Below are positions 15,002-16,821 of a stretch of 16,821 nt of DNA, piece by piece. Under the pieces are notes generated by a model. That model did no database searches. It was not told the DNA's origin and worked only from the letters and a program-made list of their open reading frames with translations. How positions within the stretch are numbered: the first letter of the stretch is position 1; each line of letters starts with the position of its first letter. The DNA lies in NCBI GenBank assembly GCA_004557195.1, contig SFER01000024.1, positions 1-16,821 of the forward strand, written 5' to 3'. Origin of the DNA: Bacteroidales bacterium (lineage in GTDB: Bacteria; Bacteroidota; Bacteroidia; Bacteroidales; Muribaculaceae). A program made the translations under genes and the position numbers.

Positions 15002-16207
15002 TTATTTGAGTTTTGATATTACACTTTTAGGTACTGCGTCCTTGTTTACCATAATGTCGATGGTTTTTGCAAGGAAATAAGCCTCCGACACGTAGAAATA
15101 GCCGTCATACACTTGGTTTGTATCCCAAGAGTTTTTCACTTTGTAGTAGCGGTTACCCTCCTGGTCATGTGCTGTGCCGACGATAACCATCCCATGGTCG
15201 TCGGAGGTTTCGTGGCTGTCGAACATCTCTTGGCGCATCTCTTGAGTTACTTCAATTTCGGGCACAGGACCTTTGAACTCGAATTTCTCTGCTTCGCGGT
15301 CCTTGTCAGAGAGTTTCACCCATCGGGCGAGTTCGGTGCCTTCCATGTCGGCTTGAGTGCGTTCCTTGGGGAGGATGGCAAATCCGTTGTACCATTGGAA
15401 ACCGCCTTCGCTCACATCGGCAGCCCATGCAACGCTGTAGCCTTTTGAGAGTGCGTAGTCGGTGATTTCTTTAAGTTCGTTCATCTTCACATTGTAGCAC
15501 ATGCCCCAAAGCCAGTTGTCGGCAACTTCAAGGGCAAATTTCTCATAGAATGGGTGGTGAGTGAAAGATGAGAATTTGAGATAGTTATCAACATTGATTC
15601 CGAAACTATCCCAATAACTGCGCGGGGTGTATTCCTTACCTTCGAAAGTGAATTTCTCCGGCATCACACCGAGGTAGGCATCAAGAATCCCCTCAAGTCC
15701 CTTGAACCAAGCGGTGCTAAGTTTTTTGTTAGGGATGCTCTTTACGCCATCCATATAGTTTCTCATCACAGTGATAAGTTCTTTGTGGTTGTGTTTGTCC
15801 TCACCATAGTTGAGTCCGGAATACACTTCCTCCGGGAGGGCGCCATAATTTTTGAAAACATAAGGCACATCGTGGGTGTTTCCGCCTTCGGCAAAGTTGA
15901 TGGTGCCATCCATGCGCACATATTTTATTGCTTTGTCGAGATAGCAGTGGTGAACGATGAACATCTCCGATAAATCCACTTCTTTTCCGGTGGCTTTCAA
16001 AATCTCATTCTCAAAAAATGAGACAGTTGAGAAACTCCAGCATGTCCCGGTTTTGTTTTGGTCTTTAACAGGTGTGGTTTTGATTACAATTTCATCGGTA
16101 AACTTAAATCCGGTGCTGTCGGGATCCACCGGTTCAGCCTTGGTCCCTGCCGATGTATAGAATATCGAGCCAAGTGCCAATCCGAGTGACAAAACAATTT
16201 TTTTCAT
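15002..16207 (-). CDS. Exported C1-family cysteine peptidase, bleomycin hydrolase/PepC-like
   Basis: 401 residues from the ATG at 16,207. A TTG four codons further upstream (16,219) would also be in frame, but the ATG places MKK at the front of the signal peptide and is preferred. The hydrophobic leader (about 1-20, ending YTSAG) indicates export. The papain-type catalytic set is complete: Gln50, Cys56 in GTCWSFS, His338 in DDHGMVIVG and Asn359 in VKNSWD. Overall layout and the long insert between Cys and His fit the C1B bleomycin hydrolase/aminopeptidase C group. Known members of that group are usually cytosolic aminopeptidases, so export here points to a periplasmic or secreted peptide-trimming role. 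It is the first gene of the four-gene minus-strand operon. Confidence 0.87.
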   Translation of the reverse strand: MKKIVLSLGLALGSIFYTSAGTKAEPVDPDSTGFKFTDEIVIKTTPVKDQNKTGTCWSFSTVSFFENEILKATGKEVDLSEMFIVHHCYLDKAIKYVRMDGTINFAEGGNTHDVPYVFKNYGALPEEVYSGLNYGEDKHNHKELITVMRNYMDGVKSIPNKKLSTAWFKGLEGILDAYLGVMPEKFTFEGKEYTPRSYWDSFGINVDNYLKFSSFTHHPFYEKFALEVADNWLWGMCYNVKMNELKEITDYALSKGYSVAWAADVSEGGFQWYNGFAILPKERTQADMEGTELARWVKLSDKDREAEKFEFKGPVPEIEVTQEMRQEMFDSHETSDDHGMVIVGTAHDQEGNRYYKVKNSWDTNQVYDGYFYVSEAYFLAKTIDIMVNKDAVPKSVISKLK

Positions 16208-16252
16208 TATATCTTGCAATTTAGTTAATACTTATTATATCTTGCAAATTTA
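16206..16252. repeat. Imperfect direct repeat spanning the promoter and start codon of the peptidase gene
   Basis: ATTATATCTTGCAATTTA (16,206-16,223) recurs as ATTATATCTTGCAAATTTA (16,234-16,252), 28 nt apart, with one inserted A. Read on the minus strand, the upstream copy contains the -7-like box and the downstream copy ends in the start codon. It may be a small tandem duplication of leader DNA or paired protein-binding sites. Confidence 0.6.
16245..16252 (-). promoter_or_regulatory. Candidate -7 promoter box for the peptidase-LRR-trmB-mrp operon
   Basis: Read on the minus strand, this is TAAATTTG, a perfect match to the Bacteroidetes TAnnTTTG box, 37 nt before the ATG, which allows a leader of about 30 nt. 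No convincing -33 TTTG is seen 19-21 nt upstream, so support rests on the -7 box and its position. The rest of the 109-nt gap (16,208-16,316) is A/T-rich and shows no hairpin terminator for the gene at the right edge. Confidence 0.45.
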
Positions 16253-16316
16253 CAAAGAATTAGTTGAACATTTATCACGATTTATCCAAAAATTGCACAT
16301 TCATCTACAAATTGCA

Positions 16317-16821
16317 TTATTTTCGAGGGTCGGTGATGGTCCAGTCGGTGATGTTGCGGGCTTCGGTGCTGAAGTTCACGCCCACTTTCACAATTGGGAG
16401 ATTGAGGAGCGAGAAGCGCTTGTCGTATTGCTTCAACTCGATTTGCTCCATCGCATCCTCGGCTGATTTGTTGAGTTTTATCTCAATAATATAAAGCGCA
16501 TGAGGTGCGTGAAGCACCAAATCCACCCTGCCTTTGGCGGTGTGCACCTCCACATCGAGGTAGAATCCCATCAGCGAGAAGATTATGTAGAGCATCTGCT
16601 GGTAGTGCCCCTCAGAGTTGGCATTGTCGCAATAAGGAACAGTGTCGAGGAATGTCTGCAAGAAGCGTATTGCGCCATCGACATCGTCATCTTCGAGCAT
16701 CTCCGACATCATTCCAAGCAACGGATTCCACTTTCCGGGACTCGCTTTTGTGTACAGCGGGAACAACGATTTCATCAGTCCAATTCTTACCTCATTGTTC
16801 GGGATATCAAGTGTGTAGCAT
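16317..16821 (-). CDS. AAA-ATPase-like / PD-(D/E)XK nuclease family protein (5' part outside window)
   Basis: The last 167 residues are visible. The frame stays open to the window edge (reading CYTLDIPNNEVRIGL before an internal Met at 16,775), so the internal Met is not the start. Motifs TLDIPNNEVR, EGHYQQMLYIIFSLMGF, then GRVDLV and YIIEIK (Glu-Ile-Lys codons at 16,476-16,484) and a QIELKQY segment are those of the C-terminal PD-(D/E)XK domain of the DUF1703/AAA-ATPase-like family, which is abundant and multi-copy in Bacteroidales. The N-terminal ATPase part should lie to the right. Biological function is unknown for the family. It is on the same strand as the peptidase operon but is separated from it by 109 nt. 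Confidence 0.85.
   Translation of the reverse strand, partial: CYTLDIPNNEVRIGLMKSLFPLYTKASPGKWNPLLGMMSEMLEDDDVDGAIRFLQTFLDTVPYCDNANSEGHYQQMLYIIFSLMGFYLDVEVHTAKGRVDLVLHAPHALYIIEIKLNKSAEDAMEQIELKQYDKRFSLLNLPIVKVGVNFSTEARNITDWTITDPRK

Noticed and set aside
16003..16023. Inverted repeat TCTCATT / AATGAGA
   Set aside because: It lies inside the peptidase coding region with only 7 pairs, weak A/T content and no T tract; probably chance.
16208..16219. TTG start four codons upstream of the peptidase ATG
   Set aside because: The ATG gives a standard MKK-type signal peptide start; the TTG lies within the repeated leader sequence and adds Met-Gln-Asp-Ile before a second Met.

Overview
The window looks like a chromosomal segment of a Bacteroidales bacterium. 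Muribaculaceae is my best guess and Prevotellaceae is possible; this is inferred from features, not from a marker gene. The supporting signs are a SusE/SusF-type lipoprotein, several proteins ending in a type IX secretion system (T9SS) C-terminal sorting domain, BspA-type leucine-rich repeats, a Bacteroidetes -7 promoter box (TAnnTTTG) with no Shine-Dalgarno sequences, and a trmB-mrp gene pair.

Left part (1-11,609), plus strand. The window opens inside the signal peptide of a SusE/SusF-like surface glycan-binding lipoprotein (1-1515), closed by a strong terminator (1540-1568). A 138-bp leader with a candidate promoter (1621-1650) and a 14-bp palindrome (1674-1687) then precedes the main feature: four consecutive, tightly packed paralogous genes (1707-4202, 4204-6693, 6699-9113, 9133-11550; gaps of 1, 5 and 19 nt). 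Each encodes an exported protein of about 800-830 residues with the same order: signal peptide, phosphodiester glycosidase (NAGPA/DUF2233) catalytic domain with an N-[LF]-DGGGS-[ST] motif, GYNKYG linker, Big_2-like Ig domain, a conserved beta-rich module that I cannot assign, and a T9SS sorting domain. They probably form one operon that puts four related sugar-phosphodiester hydrolases on the cell surface or in the medium. The SusE/F neighbour suggests a glycan-utilisation setting. The substrate cannot be read from the sequence; a phosphodiester-linked glycan is the natural hypothesis.

A 19-bp perfect inverted repeat (11,562-11,609) is a bidirectional terminator between this array and the convergent minus-strand genes.

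Right part (11,621-16,821), minus strand. Read in transcription order, a compact operon holds an exported C1 (bleomycin hydrolase/PepC-like) cysteine peptidase (16,207-15,002), a BspA-type LRR protein with a T9SS-like tail (14,999-13,512), trmB tRNA m7G46 methyltransferase (13,506-12,745) and an Mrp/NBP35-family ATPase (12,727-11,621). Gaps are 2, 5 and 17 nt. A candidate promoter lies in a short direct repeat just upstream of the peptidase. At the right edge is the 3' part of an AAA-ATPase-like/PD-(D/E)XK nuclease family gene (16,317 to beyond the window). No rRNA, tRNA, CRISPR array, insertion sequence or phage gene was seen.
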